Source: an uncultured Flavobacteriales bacterium
GTDB lineage: Bacteria; Bacteroidota; Bacteroidia; Flavobacteriales; Crocinitomicaceae
DNA: 19,080 bases
NCBI GenBank assembly: GCA_946478775.1
Contig: CAMLDR010000078.1
Coordinates: 1 to 19,080, forward strand
Direction: 5' to 3'
Shown here: in pieces, positions 1 to 7,542 of the stretch
Layout of the letters: every line of letters begins with the position of its first letter
Numbering within the stretch: position 1 is the stretch's first letter
The notes under the pieces: model-generated
What the model saw: the letters and a program-made list of their open reading frames with translations, nothing else
What the model was told of the DNA's origin: nothing
The model's database searches: none
Position numbers and translations under genes: made by a program

Positions 1-18
1 TATAATTATTAGTTATTT

Positions 19-51
19 TAGTCTAAAACCTGTATCGGTTATTTAGGACTA
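19..51 (-). terminator. Hairpin downstream of the cytochrome/FG-GAP operon
   Basis: Positions 19-30 (TAGTCTAAAACC) pair with 37-51 (GGTTATTTAGGACTA) around the loop TGTATC. The stem is bulged rather than perfect. It begins about 17 nt past the stop codon of the FG-GAP gene on the minus strand and is followed by AT-rich sequence, not a clean T-run. A weak terminator or a 3' end-stabilising hairpin is the best reading. Confidence 0.4.
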
Positions 52-67
52 GTCATAAAACTGTTTA

Positions 68-2086
68 TTACATCTTGATAAATGATTCCGAGTATTTCTC
101 TCCGTCTTTCGTTTGAATGACTAAGAAATAACGGCCGCTTGCCAAACCGTTTAATGAGATCTTGGCATCTTTTTTCTCCGTGCTCAATACACGTTCACCC
201 AATTGAGTATAGATCTGGATGCTTGAAGCATCTAACAAATCGAAGTTTTCAATCATTAAATAATCCGTCGTAGGATTTGGATACAAAGCGATTTTCTTTC
301 CGTCAACTTCCAATAAGCTTAAAGGATGAGAGCCTTCTACAACTGTAAGTGGCTGATTAATTGAAGGATTGTTTACCTGATCAATGTGTCCTGAAGGCCA
401 TTTGATCATAATCGAATCAATAACAGTCGCCGTTCCGATACCGAAATGTGCGTTTAAGGTGTTCATGTATCTGAATCCGTCACCACTTCTGATGTCACGG
501 ATTTGTTTGCCCCATGAACCGTAAATCTCAACTCGCGCACCGATTCCATTGGAATTACTTTGAATTCCCTGCAGGTTGATCTTGATCCAGTTGTTGCTGT
601 TCGTGTTGTTCATGTAAATCGTATTCCCGTTTCGAACATCCAGGAACCCGTCATTGTTCATGTCTCCTACAGAACCATTGGAAAAGGCGTAAACCATCGG
701 GTAGAAGGTGAAATCCCCATTTCCGAACATGATTTTGTTACCTCCGCCCATTACGTCTGTAAAACCGTCGTTGTCAAAGTCGAAAGAAACATGCTCGATG
801 TTTAAGCTTGGGTTTGTATCCCATCCGGAACCGGCAGTTACATTTGAAAAAGTTCCGTCCCCATCATTTTTCATGACTTTATGAGGTCCATCATCATTAG
901 AACTTGCACCGATAACTGCGTCCATCCATCCGTCGTTGTTAAAATCATTCCAGGCGGAAGACCAGGTTTGAAGTGGGTCAGCCATATTTGAAGCGATTGA
1001 AACATCCGTAAAGGTTCCGTCGCCATTGTTTTGGTGCAGTTCGTTGATCTTTGCTGTAGAGGCTCCACCGCGGCATTTCGCTATAAATAGATCCTGGTCA
1101 CCGTCATTATCATAATCCGTCCAGATAGAACCGTAATTTCCACCTTCCGGGTGATCTCCTATTCCTCCCTGGTGAAAAGTCAGGTTTCCGTTTCCGTCAT
1201 TGAGGTAGTAAACGTTCGGATCAATATCGTGGCAAGAGAAAGCATCCAGGTTACCATCGTTATTGATATCCACAAAATTGGTGCGCTGACAGAAAACATA
1301 TTCGGGACCTGCTACTTGTGTAAAACCTGTTCCTGTGGCATTGGCTTTCATAAATGTTACCCCATTGCCGCTTCCGTAAAGCATATCATTAAAGCCATTC
1401 TTATCAATGTCTCCGATTGCCATACTCCAAGATGGTTCAAAGGTTGCAGTAGGTGTCGGGATGTTTGCAGTAACATAAGCACCGCTGATTTGTTGATAGA
1501 GAATTTGTACGTTGGAAGAAGATACGGTAACGATATCATCCAAAAAGTCCCCGTTCATATCTGTACTTGCCAAGCCATAGCTTCCGCTGATAGCAGGGAA
1601 AGTATTGGCTGTAAATGTAACGGGAGGTGTAGCAGGGACCACAATCGCACTTTCTGTCAGCTTAAAGCTGAATCCTGCGGAAGTCCATCTGTTATCAAAA
1701 CAAATAATATAGGTCGTTCCATTGATTACGTTAAAAGTCGAAGTTGAAGTGAGTCCTGCCCCACTATCATCGTCTCCTGCATGACAGGTAACTGCCCCAC
1801 AAGTTCCCGTGTATACTTGAAAACGGGTATCGGTTCCACCGGTTGCGGGTAGATCAGTTGTCACAGTTACGGTATAATCAGCCGTTGGGGTATAAGTGTA
1901 CCACTCTCCCGCAGTTTGTCCGTTATTACCCGTGGAACATATTAGGGTTGGAACATCCGTCCCATCAACAGCAGTAACTGCGTAAGTTGTTCCGGCAGTA
2001 ATAGGTAGTGCTGTGGCACAGGTGTTTTGGGCTTGAGAAAGCATAGGCATTCCCAATAAAAGGAAAAAAGTAAAATTAATTTTCAT
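68..2086 (-). CDS. T9SS-secreted FG-GAP/VCBS repeat protein with ASPIC/UnbV domain
   Basis: Secreted, probably cell-surface protein of 672 aa. Residues 1-20 are a signal peptide ending in SQAQ. Residues about 23-145 resemble a pre-peptidase C-terminal (PPC-like) beta domain. Seven FG-GAP/VCBS-type repeats follow, each with an Asp-rich calcium-loop motif of the form DxNxDGxxD, at about 176, 226, 273, 324, 381, 438 and 475; together they suggest a seven-bladed propeller. Residues about 499-582 match the ASPIC/UnbV domain (NNWIKINLQG, GIGARVEIY, FGIGT, IKWPSG). Residues about 598-672 are a type A T9SS sorting domain (LYPNPTTDYL, GLASGRYFLVI). The ATG at 2086 has the purine-rich stretch AAGGAC just upstream. 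It starts 33 nt after the cytochrome lipoprotein gene, with no promoter visible between, so the two are probably co-transcribed. Ligand is unknown; adhesion or glycan binding is a guess. Confidence 0.93.
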   Translation of the reverse strand: MKINFTFFLLLGMPMLSQAQNTCATALPITAGTTYAVTAVDGTDVPTLICSTGNNGQTAGEWYTYTPTADYTVTVTTDLPATGGTDTRFQVYTGTCGAVTCHAGDDDSGAGLTSTSTFNVINGTTYIICFDNRWTSAGFSFKLTESAIVVPATPPVTFTANTFPAISGSYGLASTDMNGDFLDDIVTVSSSNVQILYQQISGAYVTANIPTPTATFEPSWSMAIGDIDKNGFNDMLYGSGNGVTFMKANATGTGFTQVAGPEYVFCQRTNFVDINNDGNLDAFSCHDIDPNVYYLNDGNGNLTFHQGGIGDHPEGGNYGSIWTDYDNDGDQDLFIAKCRGGASTAKINELHQNNGDGTFTDVSIASNMADPLQTWSSAWNDFNNDGWMDAVIGASSNDDGPHKVMKNDGDGTFSNVTAGSGWDTNPSLNIEHVSFDFDNDGFTDVMGGGNKIMFGNGDFTFYPMVYAFSNGSVGDMNNDGFLDVRNGNTIYMNNTNSNNWIKINLQGIQSNSNGIGARVEIYGSWGKQIRDIRSGDGFRYMNTLNAHFGIGTATVIDSIMIKWPSGHIDQVNNPSINQPLTVVEGSHPLSLLEVDGKKIALYPNPTTDYLMIENFDLLDASSIQIYTQLGERVLSTEKKDAKISLNGLASGRYFLVIQTKDGEKYSESFIKM

Positions 2087-2119
2087 AGTCCTTGGTTTTT
2101 AAGTTTATAAATAGGGGTG

Positions 2120-3247
2120 TTAGTTACAGGTTTGTTTCCAGGTAATCCATTCTTCCAGCAGCTGCAATCCTTCGTCATGTACGATGGTCCTTCCGAGTAA
2201 AGGCATACGTTCGCTTGGAACGGTGGAGCCCATTCTGTAGTGCATCATCGAACGGTTTTTATCATTCGGTTTGATGATGTATGCTAAGTTGGCATTAATA
2301 AACTCTTCCGGTTCTACGCACAAGCCGAGGTTGATGGGGTCTGATGTCTCCGAAAATGCCAGCAGCATGGGTCGATAGGAGCAATGTTTTCCTTCTGCAT
2401 GACAATGTGCGCAGTTAATATCCACATACGATCTGAAACGTTGATCAACCGTTTTGGTTTGATCCATGTAATTTACGGTAGAAACAATGTTCCCTGGGAG
2501 CGTATTCTGCAGGTAGCCCACAGTGATCCATTTTTGCAATTGATTTTGGGTTCCGTCTGAATAGGCGTAATCAATATTCAGGTTTTGAGGTTTGATTCCG
2601 ATCGGAATGGGCTGGTCGTTTAATTTATGGCAGGTGTGGCACTCTGTTTGGCTCGGAATTCTGTAGGAAGTACTTTTTGGAGTTCCATTTTGAAGCCAGC
2701 TGATGCTTGTGGAGCTTCCGTTCATGTCCAGGTATGCTTCCGTTTGTTCCGTATTCCAGACATAATTGGCAAAAATCCAACCGGTTGATTTACGGATCAT
2801 AATGCGGGTTTCGATAATGCGTGTATTTCCTGCAGGTTGAACATCGTCATAATAGAATGATTTGATCAATGCAGCACCAACGGGAAGTTCCAGTACGTTA
2901 TGATCGCCGTTGTAAGTTGCTTGTGTTCCCAAAGGCATCCAGATGAAGCGTTTTTTATGCGCATAATCCGTAAAAAGGCCGGAAGCGGGTTCGTATGGAA
3001 TCACTCTGTCGGCCGGAGTTTGATTTTTCAATTCTCCCTGGAAAAAGCGGTAATCGGATAATTTGCTATAAGGAACGGTCGTAAGATCAACGGAAACTCC
3101 TGTTTCTTCTTCTACTGGAGGAGGATCAATGGGTTCTACTGTTGGCTTCTTTTTACAAGCCGGTACCAGAAGTGTCATCAATGCAAATGCGCCAATGGCA
3201 CACGCGGAGATAATCAGTCGGTTCGTATCAGTTCGTTTTCGGTTCAT
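2120..3247 (-). CDS. Di-haem cytochrome c-like lipoprotein (SO2930/HNE_0200-like family)
   Basis: Exported lipoprotein of 375 aa. The lipobox is LVPAC with lipidated Cys31, followed by a KKK stretch and a Pro/Glu-rich linker. Two haem c attachment motifs are visible, CHTCH at 203-207 and CAHCH at 279-283, and Met348 in SERMP is a plausible axial ligand. The N-terminal half (RFFQGELKNQTPADRVIPYE, LFTDYAHKKRF, MPLGTQ) has the feel of the conserved family known as HNE_0200 or SO2930 diheme cytochromes; this assignment is from memory of the family. It would sit in the periplasm or on the outer membrane. It is upstream of the T9SS FG-GAP protein by 33 nt. In other bacteria the family is often paired with a secreted beta-helix protein, so this may be an analogous pair with a different partner. 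Electron-transfer partner is unknown. Confidence 0.85.
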   Translation of the reverse strand: MNRKRTDTNRLIISACAIGAFALMTLLVPACKKKPTVEPIDPPPVEEETGVSVDLTTVPYSKLSDYRFFQGELKNQTPADRVIPYEPASGLFTDYAHKKRFIWMPLGTQATYNGDHNVLELPVGAALIKSFYYDDVQPAGNTRIIETRIMIRKSTGWIFANYVWNTEQTEAYLDMNGSSTSISWLQNGTPKSTSYRIPSQTECHTCHKLNDQPIPIGIKPQNLNIDYAYSDGTQNQLQKWITVGYLQNTLPGNIVSTVNYMDQTKTVDQRFRSYVDINCAHCHAEGKHCSYRPMLLAFSETSDPINLGLCVEPEEFINANLAYIIKPNDKNRSMMHYRMGSTVPSERMPLLGRTIVHDEGLQLLEEWITWKQTCN

Positions 3248-3487
3248 AAATAGTTTAGCAGCTTTACTTGTGGTAAATCCGGAATAAGGTACTATTTATT
3301 TTGAATAATCCATTATTTCCGTTAGTAATTGTTACACAACACTATAGATTACTATTTGATAAAAATAGTTGCCTGAAAAGATTGATTTGTGAGAATTTTG
3401 TTGATTTATCAATAGTAGAATAAATTTTTAACAATTAGTTACCAGGGTAAGAGGTGGATAATCTTGCACTTATCCCATGAAACAAAA
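3248..3487. other. AT-rich intergenic region, no gene seen
   Basis: This stretch between the lysS terminator and the start of the cytochrome gene holds no convincing ORF. It must carry the cytochrome promoter, but no full TAnnTTTG is present on the minus strand; the nearest is TAGTGTTG at 3344-3337 without a good -33. Small inverted repeats are present: ACTATTT/AAATAGT at 3351-3357/3363-3369 and TTGAT/ATCAA at 3401-3405/3408-3412. Confidence 0.5.
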
Positions 3488-3518
3488 AAGTCCCGATCTG
3501 TTTAGCGGATCGGGACTT
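3488..3518 (-). terminator. Intrinsic terminator of lysS
   Basis: A perfect 11-bp stem, AAGTCCCGATC (3488-3498) with GATCGGGACTT (3508-3518), closes a 9-nt loop. Read on the minus strand it is followed immediately by a T-tract (the A-run at 3484-3489). It starts 19 nt after the lysS stop codon. Confidence 0.92.
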
Positions 3519-3537
3519 AAAATTATAGATGATAGAA

Positions 3538-5238
3538 CTATACTAAATCAACATTCAAGATGTCATCAGTTTTAGTCACTTTCAATAAACCGTGTTTTGT
3601 AAGCCCTTTGATACTGGTATCCCAAGCCTTATTGCTCAGATTCACAGAATCCTTCAAGGTCAGCAGGTTCATACTCTTTTCGCGCTGCATAATGTCGAAG
3701 ATCAATTGTTCGTTTTCATTTAAAACAACTTTCACTACTTTTTCCGGCCGCATTTGCGGGAAGAACAATACCTCCTGGATGGACGGATTGTTTGTCAGGT
3801 ACATGATCAAGCGGTCCATTCCAATTCCCAAACCGGAAGTTGGCGGCATTCCATATTCCAATGCACGTAAGAAATCCTGGTCAATCAAGCCGTTTGCTTC
3901 GTCGTCTCCTTTTTCTGAAAGACGCACCTGGTCCTCAAAACGCTCACGCTGATCAATCGGATCGTTCAACTCCGAATAGGCATTTGCGATTTCTTTTCCG
4001 CAAACCATCAATTCAAAACGCTCTGTCAGTTCCGGGTCCTCGCGGTGTGTTTTACAAAGTGGCGACATTTCCTTCGGATAATCAGTGATGAACGTTGGCT
4101 GGATATAGTTTCCTTCACATTTTTCACCAAAGATCTCGTCGATCAATTTCCCTTTACCCATTGTTTCATCCACCGGAATTCCCATTCCTTTTGCGGCAGC
4201 TCTCAATTCGTCTTCCGTTTTTCCCGCAATGTCAAAACCGGTAAAGTCAATAATGGATTGGCGCATGGTCAAGCGCTTGTAAGGAGCTTTGAAACTAATT
4301 TTGTGCTCCCCGAAAGTACAATCTGCTGTTCCGTTTACGGCAGTTGCACAATGTTCAAGCAAGCGCTCCGTGAAATCCATCATCCAGTTGTAATCTTTGT
4401 AAGAAACATAGATCTCCATGGCGGTGAATTCCGGATTATGGGTTCTGTCCATTCCTTCGTTGCGGAAGTTTTTGGAAAACTCGTAAACGCCATCAAAACC
4501 ACCAACGATCAATCGTTTCAGGTACAATTCGTTTGCAATTCGCATATATAGCGGAATATCCAAAGCATTGTGGTGTGTCATGAATGGTCGGGCAGAAGCA
4601 CCACCGGGAATTGCCTGCAAAATCGGTGTTTCAACTTCCATATAACCTGCGTCATTGAAGAAATTACGCATTGCCGAGAACAACTTGGTGCGTTTCACAA
4701 AAACCTCTTTCACTTGTGGATTTACGACTAAATCCACATACCGCTGACGGTAACGCATCTCAGGATCCGTAAATGCATCGTGCACCTGTCCTTCAGCATC
4801 TGTTTTTGGAAGCGGAAGTGGTTTTAGGGATTTGCTCAATAATTGGAATTCTTTCACGTTCACGGAAACTTCTCCCACCTGCGTTTTGAAAACTTCTCCT
4901 TTAATCCCGATGAAATCACCGAGATCCAGCCATTTTTTGAACAGGTCGTTATAAAGCATTTTATCTTCTCCCGGACAAATCTCGTCGCGGTTAAAGTACA
5001 CCTGGATTCTTCCTTCGGAGTCTTGTAATTCAGCAAAAGAAGCCTTTCCCATAATCCGTTGACTCATCATTCTACCGGCTAAACAAACCGTTTTTCCTTC
5101 TTCAAAGTTGTTCTTGATAGAAGCCGAATAATCCGTTACAGGATAAAGAGCCGCGGGATATGGATCTATTCCCGCATCGCGTAAGTGCTGCAGCGTTTGT
5201 CGCCGCTGGATTTCTTGTTCTGATAATTCTTGTGACAT
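3538..5238 (-). CDS. lysS: Lysyl-tRNA synthetase, class II
   Basis: Charges tRNA-Lys with lysine in the cytoplasm. The 566-aa protein has an N-terminal OB-fold anticodon-binding domain (about residues 50-136), then the class II core: motif 1 region near FNDAGYMEVETP (194-205), motif 2 FRNEGMDRTHNPEF with Arg259 (258-271), and motif 3 GLGIGMDR (469-476). The core ends near FFPQMRPE at about 499. The remaining 67 residues are an extension with a winged-helix look (LLTLKDSVNLSNKAWDTSIK), absent from the roughly 500-aa enzymes of enterobacteria but, as far as I recall, usual in Bacteroidota LysRS. The ATG at 5238 gives the normal N-terminus. It stands alone, between the 8-mer repeat array upstream and its own terminator downstream. 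Confidence 0.98.
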   Translation of the reverse strand: MSQELSEQEIQRRQTLQHLRDAGIDPYPAALYPVTDYSASIKNNFEEGKTVCLAGRMMSQRIMGKASFAELQDSEGRIQVYFNRDEICPGEDKMLYNDLFKKWLDLGDFIGIKGEVFKTQVGEVSVNVKEFQLLSKSLKPLPLPKTDAEGQVHDAFTDPEMRYRQRYVDLVVNPQVKEVFVKRTKLFSAMRNFFNDAGYMEVETPILQAIPGGASARPFMTHHNALDIPLYMRIANELYLKRLIVGGFDGVYEFSKNFRNEGMDRTHNPEFTAMEIYVSYKDYNWMMDFTERLLEHCATAVNGTADCTFGEHKISFKAPYKRLTMRQSIIDFTGFDIAGKTEDELRAAAKGMGIPVDETMGKGKLIDEIFGEKCEGNYIQPTFITDYPKEMSPLCKTHREDPELTERFELMVCGKEIANAYSELNDPIDQRERFEDQVRLSEKGDDEANGLIDQDFLRALEYGMPPTSGLGIGMDRLIMYLTNNPSIQEVLFFPQMRPEKVVKVVLNENEQLIFDIMQREKSMNLLTLKDSVNLSNKAWDTSIKGLTKHGLLKVTKTDDILNVDLV

Positions 5239-5257
5239 ATCGTGTTATTGTAATTTC

Positions 5258-5279
5258 ATCAGGCTTTTACTCTCCTGAT
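5258..5279 (-). promoter_or_regulatory. Small leader hairpin before lysS
   Basis: ATCAGG (5258-5263) and CCTGAT (5274-5279) are inverted around a 10-nt loop, 19-41 nt upstream of the lysS ATG, so they would lie in its mRNA leader. The stem is only 6 bp. A regulatory role is speculative, and no T-box features were found. Confidence 0.25.
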
Positions 5280-5311
5280 AATCAAAATTCGTAATAATAT
5301 TTTTTTAATAG

Positions 5312-5367
5312 GTTCAAATGTTCAAATGTTCAAATGTTCAAATGTTCAAATGTTCAAATGTTCAAAT
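5312..5367. repeat. Seven tandem copies of the 8-mer GTTCAAAT
   Basis: Seven exact head-to-tail copies of GTTCAAAT start at 5312, 5320, 5328, 5336, 5344, 5352 and 5360. The array lies between the stop of the outer-membrane gene (5415) and lysS (5238). It is directly followed by a degenerate arm in inverse orientation (TTGAACC, TTTAAAC, TTGGAAC, TTTGAACC, about 5367-5402), so many alternative hairpins are possible. Confidence 0.97.
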
Positions 5368-5414
5368 TGAACCCTTTAAACTTTTGGAACTCTTTGAACC
5401 TTTTGATCTGTTTT

Positions 5415-6290
5415 CTACCAATGTGGACAGCTGTCACAGCCATTCTTGGTTTTGATGTAAAACATCAGTCCCAAAGATACATTGTAAGTTGCTAATCCGA
5501 AAGCTTGTTTTGCACGCTGGTTCCGGTCATTGGCACGTGTTTTCACACCGGGAAGATGAGCAAATGCCAATCCGCCTTCTGCCTGGATGAACACATGTTT
5601 GAAAAATTCAAAGCGTGCACTGGCGTTTGCGCCGATTCCATACCCCGAAAGTGCTGTCGACCGATTGGATTGTTCGTCTGAAAACAAAAAGTTCGTTGTA
5701 GTCAGCATCGGACCGATGTTCAAACCCACATTTCCAGTTATTGCAAACTGTCTCCTGTCGCCCAATTCAACCAAATCGAAGGAACGCATCAACTCAATTC
5801 TTAAGTAGTTCAATGCCCCGGAATGCTCATAATGGAAATGGTTCGGATCTACCAAAACGGCTTCCTGGTTATAATTTCCATCCCAAAGCGAATCTGCCGT
5901 CATATCAAAATGTCCGTCCAGAGTCACTTCATTGTCGTGCCGCATCACATAATTGTAATGATCTACTCCAACCGAAAGCGCCCATTTTTGAGTGAAATAA
6001 TACCCAATCCGGAAGTTGTACTGCGGAATGGTCATATTCATCGGGTTCAAATAGAGGTTTGCCCCGAATTTTGGTTGTCTGTCCGTTGCTCGTACACCTT
6101 TCAAAGTGAAATCGTAATCCGATCCGATGAAATGGATGGTAGACGGAGTATAAGCAGTGCGGTTGTAACCCCAATAAAAGAAAAGGGTACCGGCATTGGT
6201 ACTTCTTTTCCGCTGGTGCTTCCTGATTTGAGCATCGGCTGAGTTGGCAATAACTGCTAAAAGAAGAATGAGTAACAGCTTTTTATGCAT
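5415..6290 (-). CDS. Outer-membrane beta-barrel-like protein of unknown function
   Basis: A 291-aa exported protein. Residues 1-21 form a signal peptide (hydrophobic LLLILLLAVI, ending ADAQ), followed by a very basic segment (RKHQRKR). The rest alternates short amphipathic strands rich in aromatic residues with polar loops, for example FRIGYYFTQKWALSVGVDHY near 93-112 and the closing ASARFEFFKHVFIQAEGGL and YNVSLGLMFYIK, which is the pattern of Bacteroidota outer-membrane beta-barrels. After the last strand comes an unusual tail KNGCDSCPHW with a CxxC pair that would lie in the periplasm. The gene begins 6 nt after the stop of the pseudouridine synthase gene, so the two are an operon. Substrate and role are not recognised; a porin or structural barrel is likely. 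Confidence 0.75.
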   Translation of the reverse strand: MHKKLLLILLLAVIANSADAQIRKHQRKRSTNAGTLFFYWGYNRTAYTPSTIHFIGSDYDFTLKGVRATDRQPKFGANLYLNPMNMTIPQYNFRIGYYFTQKWALSVGVDHYNYVMRHDNEVTLDGHFDMTADSLWDGNYNQEAVLVDPNHFHYEHSGALNYLRIELMRSFDLVELGDRRQFAITGNVGLNIGPMLTTTNFLFSDEQSNRSTALSGYGIGANASARFEFFKHVFIQAEGGLAFAHLPGVKTRANDRNQRAKQAFGLATYNVSLGLMFYIKTKNGCDSCPHW

Positions 6291-6296
6291 GTTGAA

Positions 6297-7265
6297 TTAT
6301 TTGGTCATTTTTAGAAAACTGACTTCTTTCTCTGTTAAATGTCGGTAATAACCTCTTGGCAGATCTTTCTTCGTCAGGCTTGCGAATTGAACACGGTCCA
6401 GTTTCACTACCTCATACCCCAGTTTTTCGAACATACGACGTACAATCCGGTTTTTACCCGAATGAATTTCGATTCCTACTTCACGGGAAGATTTTCCATC
6501 TTTTACGTATTCCGCTTTATCGGCCTTAATGCGTCCGTCTTCCAATTCAATTCCGCGCATTAATAATTCCAAATGTTCAGCCTGAACCGGTTTATCGGTT
6601 TCAACCTGGTAGATCTTTGTTGCTTCATAACGCGGGTGAGTCAGCTTTTTGGCCATATCACCATCATTTGTAAACAACAATAAACCGGTTGTATCGCGGT
6701 CTAATCTTCCTACTGGGTAAATACGTTCTTTACACGCATTGATTACCAATCCCATCACGGTTTTTCTTCCAAGCGGGTCATCCATTGTGGTGATGAAGCC
6801 TTTTGGTTTATTCAGGAGCACATACCGTTTTATTTCAGCGTTAATGGTTTCGCCATCGTATTGTACTTTGTCTCCTTTTTTGATCTTGTAACCCATTTCG
6901 GTAATGATCTCACCGTTCACGGAAACAACGCCGGTCTGGATCAATACATCTGCCTCTCTGCGCGAACAAACTCCGGCATTGGACAAGTATTTGTTCAAAC
7001 GAACATCATCTTCATTGAAAGTTGGCAAGGGATCACCTTTACGAACTTTCGGTTTGAAATATGGCTTTGAAGATCCGTCAGCAGCTGCTGGTCTCGGTCT
7101 TGGAGTACTGCTTTTTTCAGCATCCGGTTTCTCCGTTCTTGGAGCAGGTTTTCCACCTCTTGTTGCGGGCTTTCCTGTTCTGGAAGCAGGTTTTGAGCCA
7201 CTTGACTTTCCTCTTCCTGTTGTTGTTGTACGGCCTTTCCCTGTACCTGTTTTTCTTGTGTTCAT
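6297..7265 (-). CDS. rluB: rRNA pseudouridine synthase, RluB/RsuA family
   Basis: Isomerises a specific uridine in rRNA to pseudouridine. The 322-aa protein (from ATG at 7265) has an S4 RNA-binding domain (VRLNKYLSNAGVCSRREAD, about 88-107) and the catalytic domain with GRLDRDTTGLLL, whose Asp at about 189 is the nucleophile, plus SGKNRIVRRMFEKLGYEV near 270-287, typical of the RsuA/RluB/RluE/RluF branch. Whether it targets 23S (RluB-like) or 16S rRNA cannot be told by eye, so the symbol is by family only. The first 85 residues are a low-complexity basic tail rich in Lys, Arg, Gly, Pro, Thr and Ser, as seen in other Bacteroidota members. A GTG at 7268 directly precedes the ATG; the ATG is preferred. 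It is first in an operon with the beta-barrel gene. Confidence 0.93.
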   Translation of the reverse strand: MNTRKTGTGKGRTTTTGRGKSSGSKPASRTGKPATRGGKPAPRTEKPDAEKSSTPRPRPAAADGSSKPYFKPKVRKGDPLPTFNEDDVRLNKYLSNAGVCSRREADVLIQTGVVSVNGEIITEMGYKIKKGDKVQYDGETINAEIKRYVLLNKPKGFITTMDDPLGRKTVMGLVINACKERIYPVGRLDRDTTGLLLFTNDGDMAKKLTHPRYEATKIYQVETDKPVQAEHLELLMRGIELEDGRIKADKAEYVKDGKSSREVGIEIHSGKNRIVRRMFEKLGYEVVKLDRVQFASLTKKDLPRGYYRHLTEKEVSFLKMTK

Positions 7266-7305
7266 CACGAGCAGAATTTAATGTTTACTATCGCAGTAGA
7301 CGCCG

Positions 7306-7313
7306 CAAAGATA
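7306..7313 (-). promoter_or_regulatory. -7 element TATCTTTG upstream of rluB
   Basis: On the minus strand 7313-7306 reads TATCTTTG, a full match to the Bacteroidota TAnnTTTG element, followed by GC. The -33 region is poor. It sits about 40 nt before the ATG at 7265, a suitable distance for the rluB/beta-barrel operon. Confidence 0.6.
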
Positions 7314-7321
7314 ATTCATTT

Positions 7322-7391
7322 AATTGAGAAATGTTACAGGGCTGGATATCAACCGGTTTAATGGAGAATTGAAAATGGATAATTGAGAAGG
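7322..7391. repeat. Degenerate AATTGA-type intergenic repeats
   Basis: AATTGAGAA occurs at 7322-7330 and 7381-7389, and a related AATTGAAAA at 7367-7375 within GGAGAATTGAAAATGGATA. This AATTGA/ATGGAGAA vocabulary resembles simple repeats scattered between genes in many Bacteroidota genomes (recalled, not searched). No coding potential is apparent. Confidence 0.5.
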
Positions 7392-7420
7392 AAAAGCTGC
7401 TTTCTTCTGCTAACCTGCAC

Positions 7421-7522
7421 CAACGCTGACCTTGCTTTACCGTCTGCGTGCCGCTGAAGCTTTAGCAGAGGCGCAAGCCGTTATGCAAAGGTGAAGAGCT
7501 AAAGCGCAAGCGTTCCGCGGGA
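7421..7522. repeat. GC-rich palindromic intergenic patch
   Basis: This patch is richer in G+C than its flanks and contains GCTTTAGC (7459-7466) inverted as GCTAAAGC (7498-7505), the direct repeat GCGCAAGC at 7471-7478 and 7504-7511, and an imperfect palindrome around AAGCTT at 7453-7466. It lies between the YraN stop and the rluB promoter. No ORF in it looks real. It could be a short palindromic dispersed element or a small RNA. Confidence 0.45.
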
Positions 7523-7542
7523 GAGAAAACTCTTTGATAGAT

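Noticed and set aside
1151..1747. 198-codon open frame on the plus strand opposite the FG-GAP gene
   Set aside because: It lies wholly antisense to a well-supported secreted repeat protein; its translation has no domain and is explained by the repetitive Asp/Asn/Gly codons of the other strand.
3401..3412. TTGAT-TT-ATCAA as an FNR/CRP-type site upstream of the cytochrome gene
   Set aside because: The known FNR site has a 4-nt spacer; here it is 2 nt, and the site is about 155 nt from the start codon without a promoter next to it.
5239..5311. T-box or other known riboswitch upstream of lysS
   Set aside because: Only a 6-bp hairpin is present, with no T-box sequence, no conserved lysine-riboswitch cores, and too short a leader.
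5312..5402. CRISPR array
   Set aside because: The repeat unit is 8 bp with no spacers; it is a simple tandem array.
6904..7281. 125-codon open frame opposite the rluB N-terminus
   Set aside because: Its hydrophobic translation is the shadow of the low-complexity Lys/Arg/Gly/Pro tail of the pseudouridine synthase.
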